Assembly: GCA_900073065.1 (NCBI GenBank)
Contig: FJOG01000002.1
Location: 1,954,243 to 2,018,242, forward strand
DNA from: Phialocephala subalpina
Taxonomy: Eukaryota; Ascomycota; Leotiomycetes; Helotiales; Mollisiaceae
Reading direction: 5' to 3'
DNA length: 64,000 nucleotides
Shown here: piece by piece, positions 11,488-21,819 of the stretch
Numbering within the stretch: the first letter of the stretch is position 1
How the letters are laid out: each line of letters starts with the position of its first letter
The notes under the pieces: model-generated
Seen by the model: the letters and a program-made list of their open reading frames with translations, nothing else
Database searches by the model: none
What the model was told of the DNA's origin: nothing
Translations under genes and position numbers: made by a program

Positions 11488-12303
11488 ATGCCCGTTTTCG
11501 GACAAGGTCGAGACCGACTTTACGCCTTGCTATCCTCGAAGTATATGATCATACCATGGCGAGAACTCCAAGACGCTCTGCCACAATTTGTGAAGAATAT
11601 CAAGGGTCAGGAGGGCGCTAAGTCCATCCAAGATGCGGTCAACGCTATCAAATCACAGACCTCGAAGCACACCGATGAAGGCATGACCAACAAGATAGAC
11701 GGGCAGCCAAGTAGGAAAAACACGAGTACGTCATTCGATACATGGCATCAGTGGTTGGCCGCCTGACAAAGAACGGGAGACTGTGGTCCAGGAAGGACAA
11801 CGACGATGAAGCAATTCGGAACATGTGTTATATGGCGTGGGGGCTCGCGCGGGTTTGGAGTATGAAGATGCTGGGGCAAGGGCCAAGTCGTCCAAGATGG
11901 TCAAGGAAATCAAGAAGGCTATAGAAAAGGTTGATTTGGTAAGTGCTCAGACTCTGTTCTGTTGGAAATGAAAGGAGCTGACATGGACAAGGATGGCGAA
12001 GAGTATGACAGTGAAGCCGATATAGCACTGGAGCCTGAAGGAGAGGTCTCATCAGAGGAGCTATTGCCAGCACATGGGAGCGGTGATGACGAAGAGATGG
12101 CAGGTGCTGAATCTGCCAATGGTGACGCCGGAGAAGCAGCGGGGAGACGTCTTGACCGCGAGGAACAACTTGGCAATGAGACTGAAGGTGAAGGTGGCGA
12201 GGCCATGGATATCAACGAGGCTTTTGACGATATCATGGAGGACGAGATGTGTCAATGCTCCAGAATCTTCATTTGTGATCTCTGCAAAGGGCAACTCGAA
12301 TAG
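11488..12303 (+). pseudogene. decayed gene, paralogue of the remnant at 10156-10724
   Basis: The ATG at 11488 opens MPVFGQGRDRLYALLSSKYM and runs through PWRELQDALPQFVKNIKGQE and SIQDAVNAIKSQ. Near 11725-11731 the reading must change frame to continue as EYVIRYMASVVGRL...MCYMAWGLARV, and it changes again near 11850 to reach SKMVKEIKKAIEKVDL. A plausible 53-nt intron (11939-11991, gtaagt...gctgac...aag) then joins, in phase 0, to an acidic final exon (DGEEYDSEADIALEPEGE) that ends with a Cys-containing tail (CQCSRIFICDLCKGQLE) and TAG at 12303. The blocks match the opposite-strand copy at 10156-10724. It may be a real gene if the frame breaks are sequencing errors; function unknown. Confidence 0.55.
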
Positions 12304-13470
12304 AGGAGCAGCAAAGCATCACCAATTGAAAAGTCTTTTTCTCCAGAATCTCATGGCATCGTCCTCTAAAATTCAAGTATTATTGATTGTGACACCAAAC
12401 ATGGAGACTCATATTTGATAAACGATGAAAATGCTTGATTCAAGGTTGCATTGCCCAACCTGAAGGAAGTTTGGTATGACCAGCGAAAGTCAAGCTAGTG
12501 CCAGCACATCGAGTGAGTGAAGTCGAAAGCTAATGTGAGATAAACGGTGTTACCAGATCAGGTGCTTCTGAAACATTGTTTCGGAAACAATAACTCTTAA
12601 TGGCCAGATCAAGCTGAGAAGAAAGGCACATTCTCGGAAGTGGCTATCGAAGTTCGGCACGGTTGCGCTAACTCATATCGAAGCCCAACATACCTATTTC
12701 GCATCGCTTCAACAAAACCCTCTTATAATTTTAAATCAGAACTTTTTTTCTCACTGAAGCCGAAACAAATAGTGACAAGTGCTTGCACTTCGTTAACCTT
12801 GCGTGGTCCGTAAGTCAGCCCTGGGAACAGGAACGGGTTGTGATCAATTGCTTTAACGTTTGATGTTGAGAGACCCCCAACTCTTACGAGTCGCCCGTGT
12901 AGAAGTCCAATTCTTCTTTTTGCTCTCGATCTAGTCCCCCCCCCTTCTTTTTTATTATTATTATTATTTTAATTCATGAGCTTCAAGCGGGTTTGAATCT
13001 CGACATAGAGCTCTTGAGGATGAATTAAGAGGAGTCTTTCAACAAGCAGGTTCTCAAATTGCGCGAGGATAGGTATGACTTTGATGAAAGATACAGACAA
13101 TGCTTTGTTTGATATTTTGGATTGGTAAGAGTGAGGCAAAGGTCAACGCCAATGAATCATGCATTTGTCAAAATCAACTTCCGACAATGGGACTTGCCCC
13201 TAGTGCCAAGCGAGCAGACAAACCCGAAAGCGAATTCTCAATTGGAGAACGCGATGAACATATTCCCAAGTCAATCAATCCGTTACCAGCTTGAAGTTAT
13301 CATACACAGACGTGTACATGAATTACTTGACCTTATGCAATGAAATAAACATGGTAACGAGCTAGGGTTGGAAAAGTTCCCGCCTTTTGGACCAGGATCA
13401 AAACTGACACCAGAAGGTACCTCAAGACAGATCGCGATAAAAAAAAAGGGCATCACGACAAACTAGGACA
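12304..13470. other. intergenic region with TTA microsatellite
   Basis: No gene recognised. A poly-C then (TTA)n tract lies at about 12938-12974. An open stretch at 13122-13343 (+) reads protein-like (KINFRQWDLPLVPSEQTNPK) and could be an upstream remnant of the family copy that follows, but I cannot connect it. Confidence 0.45.
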
Positions 13471-13815
13471 GATGATCTCTCTGCAGTGAACAAAGTTAAA
13501 CAAGAGGAATGGGTAGAGGAACGATTGGACCAGATTGCTGCTTGCGTGTACAACTACCCTTGGTACAGGATCAAGCACGGCTACAAATGCACAGGTGGCT
13601 AGTATCTGATAACTGATGTCCTACTTGAGGGAAGGAAAGGTGGGTACTACAGGGTCGCTAACACGAACGAAGATTGGAGGAACAATCCGGCGTGGGAAGG
13701 TCCTCTTATGCAAGGCACGTTTCTTGACAGAAGAAGAAGTGGCGAAACTGAAGCCTTTGAAATCGACAGGCTGGGCGAGAAAGCCGAAGAAGGACAAAAA
13801 TTAAGCGAAAACTGA
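13471..13815 (+). pseudogene. family copy A: 'YPW.R..GY.C.GG' domain with in-frame stop
   Basis: Read in one frame, this gives DDLSAVNKVKQEEWVEERLD, then CVYNYPWYRIKHGYKCTGG, a TAG at 13600-13602, then YLITDVLLEGRKGGYYR and a hydrophilic tail (NNPAWEGPLMQG) to a TGA at 13813. The same block order (LS.xEQ.KQ..WA, G.CP...YP, TD.LLAE..GG, W.GP) recurs in copies B (14627) and C (15708). Copy A preserves the Cys/Gly/aromatic core best but is interrupted by the stop. No start codon could be assigned, so it is treated as a fragment. Function unknown; the Cys-Gly pattern might bind metal, but that is a guess. Confidence 0.6.
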
Positions 13816-14626
13816 GGTATACAAGGCTTTGAAGATTGGGAGCAGGCATTCGAGAATCGATGACTTTTCAAATAAAAGAGATCATCAAGCTTTCATAGTC
13901 GGACACCGGATACGATCATGATGCGATTCATACTATTGCATGTGCGTGTTGACCGAGCCTTGCGACCGACGCTGCCCGGACTTTACTGAGAGAACTCTGG
14001 CTCCGGTTTGGTGGGTGAGCTTTTAGCGAGGAGTTCGCTCGCACAAATTGAGTTTGTTTGTTCTTCCGGGTTTCACGATGTCCTTCAAGTAAGTCAGCTT
14101 AGTGCGTGCAAAGTGATTCAAGCTTGATCCACGTGAAGCTGCAGTTCCCAAAGACGACGTTCGGGGGGCTTTTGTGGTGGCGAACTGTCGGTTTTGGCTG
14201 GACAAACTTCTCGCTTAGCAAAATAGGAAGGCGAACATCTTGGCTGGTCGAGGTTCCGCCTGGTGGGCGAAATGTTTCGAGTGTGAATTTGCGCGAGACC
14301 ATACTATTATCCCCTTGAAGCAAAGCGGAATCACTAGACTGGAATATGAATCAGCGTGCATTCTGATTCTTCGATCTCATGACGGCTTGTGAATCGACTT
14401 GTCACGATGTCTTGCTCAAGTTTGCGCTCTGGACATCGAACCGATTTTCTCTAAGAGGTCTCTCTAAAGCCCATCGCACGGGATTCGGAGGCCGGAAAGG
14501 TGGGACTCTGCGCCTTCGAAACCTGCAAAAGGATATCAAGGTCGAGAGTCCGGAAAGGATCCCCCGAAGAAGGCTGCGGATACTTATAAAGCTGAGAGGC
14601 CAAACTTGCGGCACTTACCTCCAAAT
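13816..14626. other. spacer between family copies A and B
   Basis: No independent gene. From about 14468 the frame of copy B is already open (PERWDSAPSKPAKGYQGRES), so an upstream exon or an earlier, lost start is possible. Confidence 0.4.
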
Positions 14627-15223
14627 ATGGATCAAACCCCTCATGTAATGCGAAGGGAGCGGGTAGGCTCGGGTGCTAAACCAGCAACAAATCGCAGAGA
14701 CCGACAGCCGAGACAAGAGAAACGGAAGCTGGCAGGTACGACAGATAATTATGAAGCCGGAGAGCACGGTGAGATCCACCCCACGGACCTGAAACGCGAC
14801 TTCAAAGCTCCCGACCGAGATGCTTTCAGAAGAAGCGACTTAGAAGTGGCATCCGGCTACGAAGAGCAAACATACTCGCCATTGGACGCTATTACGAAAA
14901 CCCCGCCAGCTGGTCAGCCGTTACTCAAGACCAGTCTTGATAGGGCCATGGCAGCACGTCAGCCCAGATATCATAATTTGTCTCCAAAAGAACAAGAAAA
15001 GCAGATGGAATGGGCTCAACATCAGACCACCATATCCGAGAACTGTCCGGGCAACTATCCTCGGATCAGGTACCGTTCGGAATCTCAAGAGAAATTGAAA
15101 GGTTTGATTTGTCTAGCTCACGTGCATTTGATGACTGATGCTTTGCTAGCAGAAGAGACAGGGGGTATGATGATGCGAGGACAGAATTACAGCAGCGCTG
15201 GGAAGAAATTCAACAAATGGTAA
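14627..15223 (+). CDS. family copy B: uncharacterised 198-residue protein
   Basis: Longest uninterrupted member of the local three-copy family. The frame is open from about 14468; I chose the first ATG, 14627 (MDQTPHVMRRERVGSG). The N-terminal two thirds are hydrophilic and disordered. The C-terminal part carries the shared blocks NLSPKEQEKQMEWAQHQTT, ENCPGNYPRIRYR, HLMTDALLAEETGGMMMRGQ. Compared with copy A, the GY.C.GG core is degraded (GLICLAHVH), so even this copy may not be functional. The region 15112-15163 could alternatively be a 52-nt intron (gtttga...ctgat...tag), but three synonymous differences to copy C within it argue for coding. Function unknown. Confidence 0.45.
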   Translation: MDQTPHVMRRERVGSGAKPATNRRDRQPRQEKRKLAGTTDNYEAGEHGEIHPTDLKRDFKAPDRDAFRRSDLEVASGYEEQTYSPLDAITKTPPAGQPLLKTSLDRAMAARQPRYHNLSPKEQEKQMEWAQHQTTISENCPGNYPRIRYRSESQEKLKGLICLAHVHLMTDALLAEETGGMMMRGQNYSSAGKKFNKW

Positions 15224-15707
15224 GGCCATTTCTATTTCCAAAATTGGTTGGGTTCGAAAAGCCCGTTCAACATTGCGCGGAGAGAAGATGCCGAACGACA
15301 ACATTTATGTCACAGAGAGTGGATGGAGAAAAATAGACCGGCCGGTCCGCTTGGACGCTGGGGAAGATAATGCAAGTAGCTATGAAGATAATGACCTGTA
15401 CAAACTCGTACCTATTGTTGACATCTGTTCAGTTCTGCTTGAATCCGGATATTTGCTTCATGATAACGAAGACTTCGACAAGGAGAGATGATTGAAGGAA
15501 GCATGCGAATCATTCAAGATGACGTTGTGTCGACCCTTAGGTGGTGATCACCGCACCCCGGGTTCTCAGAGACCTGAATCAATGTCTTCACAAACCTGTT
15601 GGTGTGCTCTTTGTGAACCAGAGTAAATTCGAGCTATTTATATAAGGTAGTCGTGTTCTCAACAGTCAACGTCTCTGCACACGCGATCGAAGGGAAGGAA
15701 AGACATT

Positions 15708-16641
15708 ATGTCCTCCAAAAAGAAACATCTTCATCTTGACGAGAACCAGGAGATTTTGTAGCCGAGTGACAAAGGCCATCATCCCATCGATAGAGAATCT
15801 AATAGAGCACAGCGTACTGGCTCAGTTCTGAGTGACGCCACGGGTACAGCAGCAAATCTCTGCGTCCCCACTTCAACGTTGGAAGCTTTCCAATCAAAAT
15901 ACAACTCCCAGGAAGAGCTTCCTGAAGACTGACCATGATCATTCCACGCTAGATGGATTACGACAAACTCTCTGCAGAAGAACAGAAACAGCAAGCGAAA
16001 TGGGCCCGACAGCATATCAAATTGACTGGAAATTGCCCAGGCGAGGCCAAATTGCGTAGGAGAAAGTCCGAGGGTTGTTTCATATGCACCGGTCCATCCA
16101 CTAGATCACTGACGCTTTGGTGGCGGAAGGCGAAGGGGGTATGATGATTCGGAGAGGTGCGACATGGGGTGGACCTTTCTATCTGGGGGACAATAGTCCA
16201 CCAGCAAGACTAGCCTTTCGCCAGATGGTGAATAGGCTGCTCAGTAAAGGCATACAACGCCAGAAGTCTCGAAGCTGGGTAGGGAATGATGGTCAATGCT
16301 TGGAGAGTTGGCAGCCTGTATTGGAGGATGCAGGATTATGTACCGTTTGTCGTTCATTCTCGGAGGAATCAAGTGCATTCGTGCCTTTTGAAATCAATTT
16401 GTTTCTCGCATGCTTCAATGAGTGCTTCGTAAGTGAAGTCGTACCAGAAGTGGGCATGAGCGAGCAGCGAGTGTATTTGCTGCAAAATATGATGCTGAAG
16501 GGAGGCACTCGACATTTAAAGGCAGACCCGGGCAACAAGCCAAAAATCCACACAGTTACGAATATCAGAAAATCATTGGCAAATTTGACATGCAGGAGGA
16601 AGCAATATCAATCACTGAGTTTACGCTATAACAGAAAGTAA
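15708..16641 (+). pseudogene. family copy C: decayed paralogue
   Basis: The ATG at 15708 starts MSSKKKHLHLDENQEIL and meets a TAG 17 codons later. The frame continues (GHHPIDRESNRAQRTGS...) to another stop near 15929. The conserved block resumes in a different frame as YDKLSAEEQKQQAKWARQHI and GNCPGEAKLRRRK, then shifts again. After a TAG (about 16102) the family block ITDALVAEGEGGMMIRRG followed by ATWGGPFYLG is readable, and that frame stays open to a TAA at 16641. Multiple stops and shifts relative to copies A and B make this a clear pseudogene; the 3' open stretch has no recognisable domain. Confidence 0.65.
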
Positions 16642-19214
16642 CGACTCTTTTTTGAAATCTCCTTGACTATAGATAATTACTAACTCGATGCCAAGTCGAT
16701 ATTGGCTCTCAACCATGAAAACGATTCCAAGAATTCGATGGCAATGAACGTGTGCGCATATATACTCCTCTACACGAGCCACTGAGTGCAGAGTCAGTTC
16801 AATGAACCACGCAGAAGTAATGCGTTCATGACGCGCAGGTCACTAGACCCAATCAGTCGCCACTATGAAAGTAAACACATTGCGGCTTCCTGTTTTGTCA
16901 CTCGACCACACTCATCCAGACCTCGGCCAAGTGGCAGGAGTGAGAACACCAGTCCACCTTCCAAGATAGCCTCGATTCATACACCTGCATGCACTTCGCA
17001 GGCCAAGAAAAATTCTTCAACGCTTTCGACTCGCCCTCGGGCCCGAAACGACCATGATATCACCCTCGTGGGTTCAGGACCTTTTGCTCCGACAACTTCA
17101 GCGGTGCACGAATACTCACGGAGATTGCTCCTGACGAGATTTCGACGTGCAACAAAAAGCCAGAATCATGGCTTAAAAGACTCTTGACAGGCTGGAAAGG
17201 ATGGAGCAGATGGCGGGGAACACAGAATGGGATCGTGGGGATGGTGGAAGAAGGGAAGAAATGCGGTCGAGTCAGCTCTGTTCGCCGTCTTTTTCCCATG
17301 GGAAAGAGAGAATGCCATCCGCCCAAGGCCCGGTGGAGAACTCCTGCTTCACGCCTCCGATCCCCATGAGAGTTCTGGGGACGGAGATATCGAGTGTGCC
17401 TGTGAAGTCTAGACGCGAATTTGAGGTTCATTGCAGTCACGTGTATTGTGCCGTCTGCCTTTTGGAAGAGCTTTGAATTGAAGGATCTTTCGTATACTGT
17501 TAAAACTTTCCAGTCATGCCGAAAGACTTTTCTGGGTATTCATCGCCGCAATGTACATCCAAGGCTACCTAGCAAATTGATATCACGAGGACAGCCACGT
17601 GATCTCATAAAAATTGGAGGATGAAGATTGAAAGAGATCTGTGGTCTTATAATTTGACTTTTCACGATAGAACAATTGAGAGGAAATTATCTGCACTTGC
17701 GTATGAATTTGGAGACTGAATGTGCTGCTTATTTCTGACAAGATGTCATGTTAAGATGAGGAGGCATCGCTTTACTGCTGCTCTCCAAAGTTTGGCAGAG
17801 TCTGAGTCTAGAACATAGGACTCGTCTTCTGTTGCAAGTCGCAGTTTCTGCTCACGCAACGCTGAGTCCATATTATGTCTGATTCCGAGCTCATCAGAAG
17901 ATGTTTACCTCGTTCGCACGAGAGCCAGAATCATCAGCACCTGTCTATTATGAAGAATTGAAGAATCATTCCCTCAGATCGAACGCAGGATCTGCTAAAA
18001 CATGCCATGTTATGACCCTGTCAAATGTCTTGACTACCTTCCCCACGAATTTTCGAGCCCAAGTGGACTTGTTTCTCCGTTTTAAATGCGACCCTAGCTT
18101 TTAGAGCATTCGAGCCAATTTAATGAGGCCATTCTCTGTGATCTTGTTGCTCGTCGTGGTTCTAGATCACACAATGGATCAGGCAGACTGCCTGTGATTT
18201 CGTGGGGTTAAATAGCTGGAATCAGGGGTCGAGAGGCCCGAGACCATTTTCATGAGACGTCGTAGAAAATAAGACGGAGTCTAGGTCGATGTCATGGAAA
18301 GACAATCAGAACTAGAACGTTGTCGGTTCAAACATTCTCAGAATTGAAGCTGTTTGAGCTTCAGACATCCTTCGATATACGCGCTCTTCAATGTCTAGCA
18401 TGCTGGCCTCCTCGAGCAGTCAAAACATGCCGCAACTGTTGGCAACTCTTGTTATGACTTTTTTAGAATTGTTCTCATACATGTGTAGATTACACACTAT
18501 TTAGTGTAGCAATTTCTATGGTGGCAAAACTATATCGACCGAATTCGCATGGCATTTATGGGAGAACATGGCAGAAAATACTTTCCGATCCTTATTCGAA
18601 GTCCCATCGCGGGTCTGGAAGATGCTTCCCAGAAGAGAATCAACTTTGAAGACATTGGTAAAGAAGCAGATGTCTTCTCGCCAATGAAGAACATCCGTTG
18701 CCTGAACACCTGACTTGAATGCTTCCAGATTGAAACTTATGGTTCGACTTTGGATGGAGGCTTGCATGGTTAGCCTATCAACATCATGCCAAGACACATG
18801 CGGTGGAAAGATGCTTCAACCCCACAGGGCCTTAATTTGCGATGTGCAACAGAAGGATAGCTGTAGTGATTCACGACTCGCGATCTTGTTGTGTTTATTT
18901 GCACGTGCGGTGCACTTGTACGATATCTTATCTGATCAACCCTCATTTGGAGAATTTCTATGAAGGCCTATTTGTCGTTATATTTGACACTTCGTATAAA
19001 GCTATCTGATGAAGTTGAGGAAAATTAATGGATGATCTGTGCTGTAGTTGTGAAAGGTGAAGTTGACTTTCAGCTCAACCATCCAGGATTAGCGCAAGGT
19101 CAACGCATGAGAACGAATGAAGGATCAAAAGATACAATCCTCGTGTAAGTGCAACAGTAAGCGTATCTTCTCAATGTCCTAGATCGAATCATTAATCGGA
19201 TCATTCTTCACTGG
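16642..19214. other. 2.6-kb gene-free region
   Basis: Only short frames in all six readings. A 93-codon minus-strand frame at 18516-18797 has a fairly protein-like sequence but lacks an ATG near its start and any partner exon. No repeats or transposon ends recognised. Likely further decayed accessory DNA. Confidence 0.45.
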
Positions 19215-20049
19215 TCACTGGATACAATACCAAGCAAGTTTAGCGAACACTTTCAGGGGGCGGTACGCTCCGATCCAGACCTTCTTCCCAACCAGATTCA
19301 CGGCGATCTCAGAGATGTTGATATCACCGTCAGACCATTCTTGATTCCTAAGCGGGAGTGGGCTTCTAGAAGATATCGTCAATCTCCTACTCATCAAAAA
19401 ACGTACCACTCCTTCAACATCCTCTCCTGTTTCATCGCCATGATCGTTCCATTTCGCACCTCTCCACAAGCTCGTGTCATCCCCCAGATCCCATATGACG
19501 CAAGTTGTCGAACCATTTCTGATTGTCAAGAGGGGTATCGTTGGTCTTCTTGTGCCTTCATGCTGATTGTTGATGCTCTCAGCACACTTGACAGCTTCTA
19601 GAATTTATGATCGTTAGAAAAGTTCTTGATCATGAACGATTGTGGGACGATCTCCTCGGAAGTTCTCGTCGACTTCAATAATTTCTGGCATGATTCGTGA
19701 ATAGGTCATCTCCGCATTCCATCTCAGACCACTTGATGTGATACAGTAGCGGGGTATGGAGCTCGGCGGGAAGAGGCTGTCAAAGAACTCTCATTTGTGA
19801 TTCTGGGGAAAGGATAGACGACAAACTTCGAAGTATCTTCTAGTTTGATTCTAGTATTGAGGATACCGACGACGAGAATCTCTGGTTTGCATTACTGGAC
19901 TCGACCTTCGCTGCCAGTACTTTGAATGCGAACTCCAAAACATCAACGCAGTCTTCGAATCGAGTAGGGAGCAGAGTAGCGGGACGAGGAAATACGACGC
20001 GACACCAAGGACACAGCGCAGAGCAACGATACTGTACTGATACGAGCAC
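19215..20049 (-). pseudogene. frameshifted gene remnant, family unknown
   Basis: Minus-strand blocks of protein-like sequence in successive frames: FEDCVDVLEFAFKVLAAKVE; then TRIKLEDTSKFVVYPFPRI; then SLFPAELHTPLLYHIKWSEM; then RWNAEMTYSRIMPEIIEVDE; and, after a possible small intron ending ttctaacgatcataaattctag, LEAVKCAESINNQHEG through SLWRGAKWNDHGDETGEDVE to a stop at 19215. Each break needs a one-base shift, so the locus reads as a pseudogene. I recognise no domain. Boundaries are approximate and the upstream end may extend toward 20.3 kb. Confidence 0.4.
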
Positions 20050-20810
20050 GAGCGCGAAGATCTATCAGCAGCTGGGCAACTCGAGATCCTTCATTGGCGA
20101 TGTGAAGGAGAAACCTCCAATCTCAATTATGTCACAATTATGAGGTGGTGAAGAACAAGACATAAATAAAGAGAGGGTGCCGATGAAGCAAAGACTACCC
20201 AAGGATGCGATGAGGTCTCGAAGAAATGCGCAGGACGCGTCCACAAAGGATCATTCGAGAATTTTTGACGCAGGAACGAACCTATTTGTCGATACCAAAT
20301 CCACATCTTCATACCTCTCAGAGTAGCGATGGCCATCGGACGATCAACCTTCTACCTTCTCGGACCAACGACAGCAAACCTTCCGACAAAGGACTTCCGA
20401 AGTCTGAATAATGTGTGTTGTCACGAGTGATTTGCTCTACTGCTCCACTTATGGTTCAGACGGAGAGGAAGTGGAGTTTCACACCAGGACTTTGGCCGAC
20501 TGGCATTGCAGACTGAAGCTGGTCTACGAAAACAGAAATTGAAGCGGGCTTAGAATGGGAACGAGAACGGAATGATAGGTGGTTGAACTTTCAGGTGAAC
20601 GCAAGAAGGACTGAAGCGCTGGACATGATAGCCGAGAACGGCCGGGAGGGGTTAACTGCACTTGGATACTGTAAGTTTGGATTCCATTTTCATGCGTTCC
20701 GTTTCGTCATTAAAAATTAATTCGTGCGCCCTACGCCAGGGCGTCATCATTGCACAACAATACCCACCTCGCAAGTGGTGCCCCACGGAGGGGAAAATAG
20801 ATATCATGTC
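20050..20810. other. intergenic region
   Basis: No supported gene. Sequence just downstream of the bHLH stop (20811) is presumably its 3' UTR. Minus-strand frames at 20127-20336 could belong to the remnant at 19215-20049 but show no recognisable blocks. Confidence 0.4.
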
Positions 20811-21819
20811 CTATGGCTGCACGAGACCTTTAGCTCTCTTCATCATCTTTCGCAACCTCTCCATATCATCTGACAAAGCCTGATTCTGTCCCTCCAAGTC
20901 CTCTGCTGCTCGTTCCAAAGCTCTGATGTGCTCCTTCGCTAGAATGAGGACTTCAGCTTTACTGATTTTCTTCTCGGGATGGTCCGCACTAGTCTGGGTG
21001 TCTGCCACCAAGCTTGGAGGAAGCGCCGAAAGTAGAGTCTCAAACTTATCGTTGAGTCTCGATCGGTAGCGTTTCTCGGTGAGATTATGTTTGAAATTTC
21101 CGTCCAATACGATTGATTTTTTGTTGTCCGAATCAGAGCTAGAAGTCGTCTTGCTGAAGGAAGAAGTCCTCTTGGCGGTACGAAGTCGATGAGAAGAGTC
21201 CAAGCGAGGGCATGTCCGGCTGCCAATGCTGCTCTCACTAGCAGATTTGGTCCTTCTCTTGGCGTTTCTCCGCCCAGTCGATGTGCCCCAGTTCGGTCTA
21301 TAAGCCTTTTGCTTGGATGTTTCTTCGCTTGTTGATGGGCTAGGACGACCGCTTTCCTCATTGCTAGCACGAATGCCTTTATTGACTTCCGTGCTGAAAC
21401 CCATCAGGGACTGGGAACTCGTATCTGGGTAGAGGAACGTGGAGCAAGGCATCACGTTGTCCATCAGTGGCTCCAGCTCAGGAGCCTGCGTCGAAAATGT
21501 TTCCCAAGACCCAGCTCCGGACGACATATCAAACATATATCCGGGTTCATATAAAGATGGGCTATAGAGTGGCTGCGACGATTCGAGAAATGGAGACACA
21601 ACTGGCGTCCCAATAGGATTGGATTCGATGTCGTCGCTGTCGAGTGACAGCCTCGGAGAGGTGAAGAAGTCCTCCATAATTTCCTACAAACGCTCAGCAT
21701 ACGGGCACTTCAATGTTCGCCATAGTAGTGAAGCGAGAGATTGGGTCTCTTACATCCGAGTCCCCCTTTCCATCGTAGGCCTGCATTGTTCTTTGATTGT
21801 TGGTTGCGGTGGAGTTCAT
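20811..21819 (-). CDS. bHLH transcription factor, SREBP-type basic region
   Basis: Two exons: 21819-21754 and 21683-20811, joined in phase 0 by a 70-nt intron (gtaaga...gctgag...tag), giving 312 residues. The first exon encodes MNSTATNNQRTMQAYDGKGD; a start at the internal ATG 21677 would lose it. The N-terminal half is Ser/Pro/acidic and disordered, followed by a basic Arg/Lys/Ser region. The bHLH lies at about residues 215-290: HNLTEKRYRSRLNDKFETLL, a loop, then helix 2 (KAEVLILAKEHIRALE) running into a leucine-zipper-like coil. The Tyr in EKRYR, where most bHLH proteins have Arg, is the hallmark of SREBP-type factors that can bind sterol-regulatory elements. No membrane segments follow, so it is a soluble nuclear factor rather than a membrane-tethered SREBP. 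Target genes unknown. Confidence 0.85.

Noticed and set aside
15112..15163. Possible 52-nt intron in family copy B
   Set aside because: Ctgat/tag signals are present, but the same segment in copy C differs mainly at synonymous positions and keeps the TD.L..E motif, which fits coding sequence better.
18516..18797. 93-codon minus-strand frame
   Set aside because: No ATG at its start, no partner exon, and the surroundings are decayed; it may be chance or a fragment, but I cannot support a gene.
9000..20800. Transposon or CRISPR array in the gene-poor segment
   Set aside because: I looked for terminal repeats, transposase or reverse-transcriptase motifs and regularly spaced direct repeats and found none.
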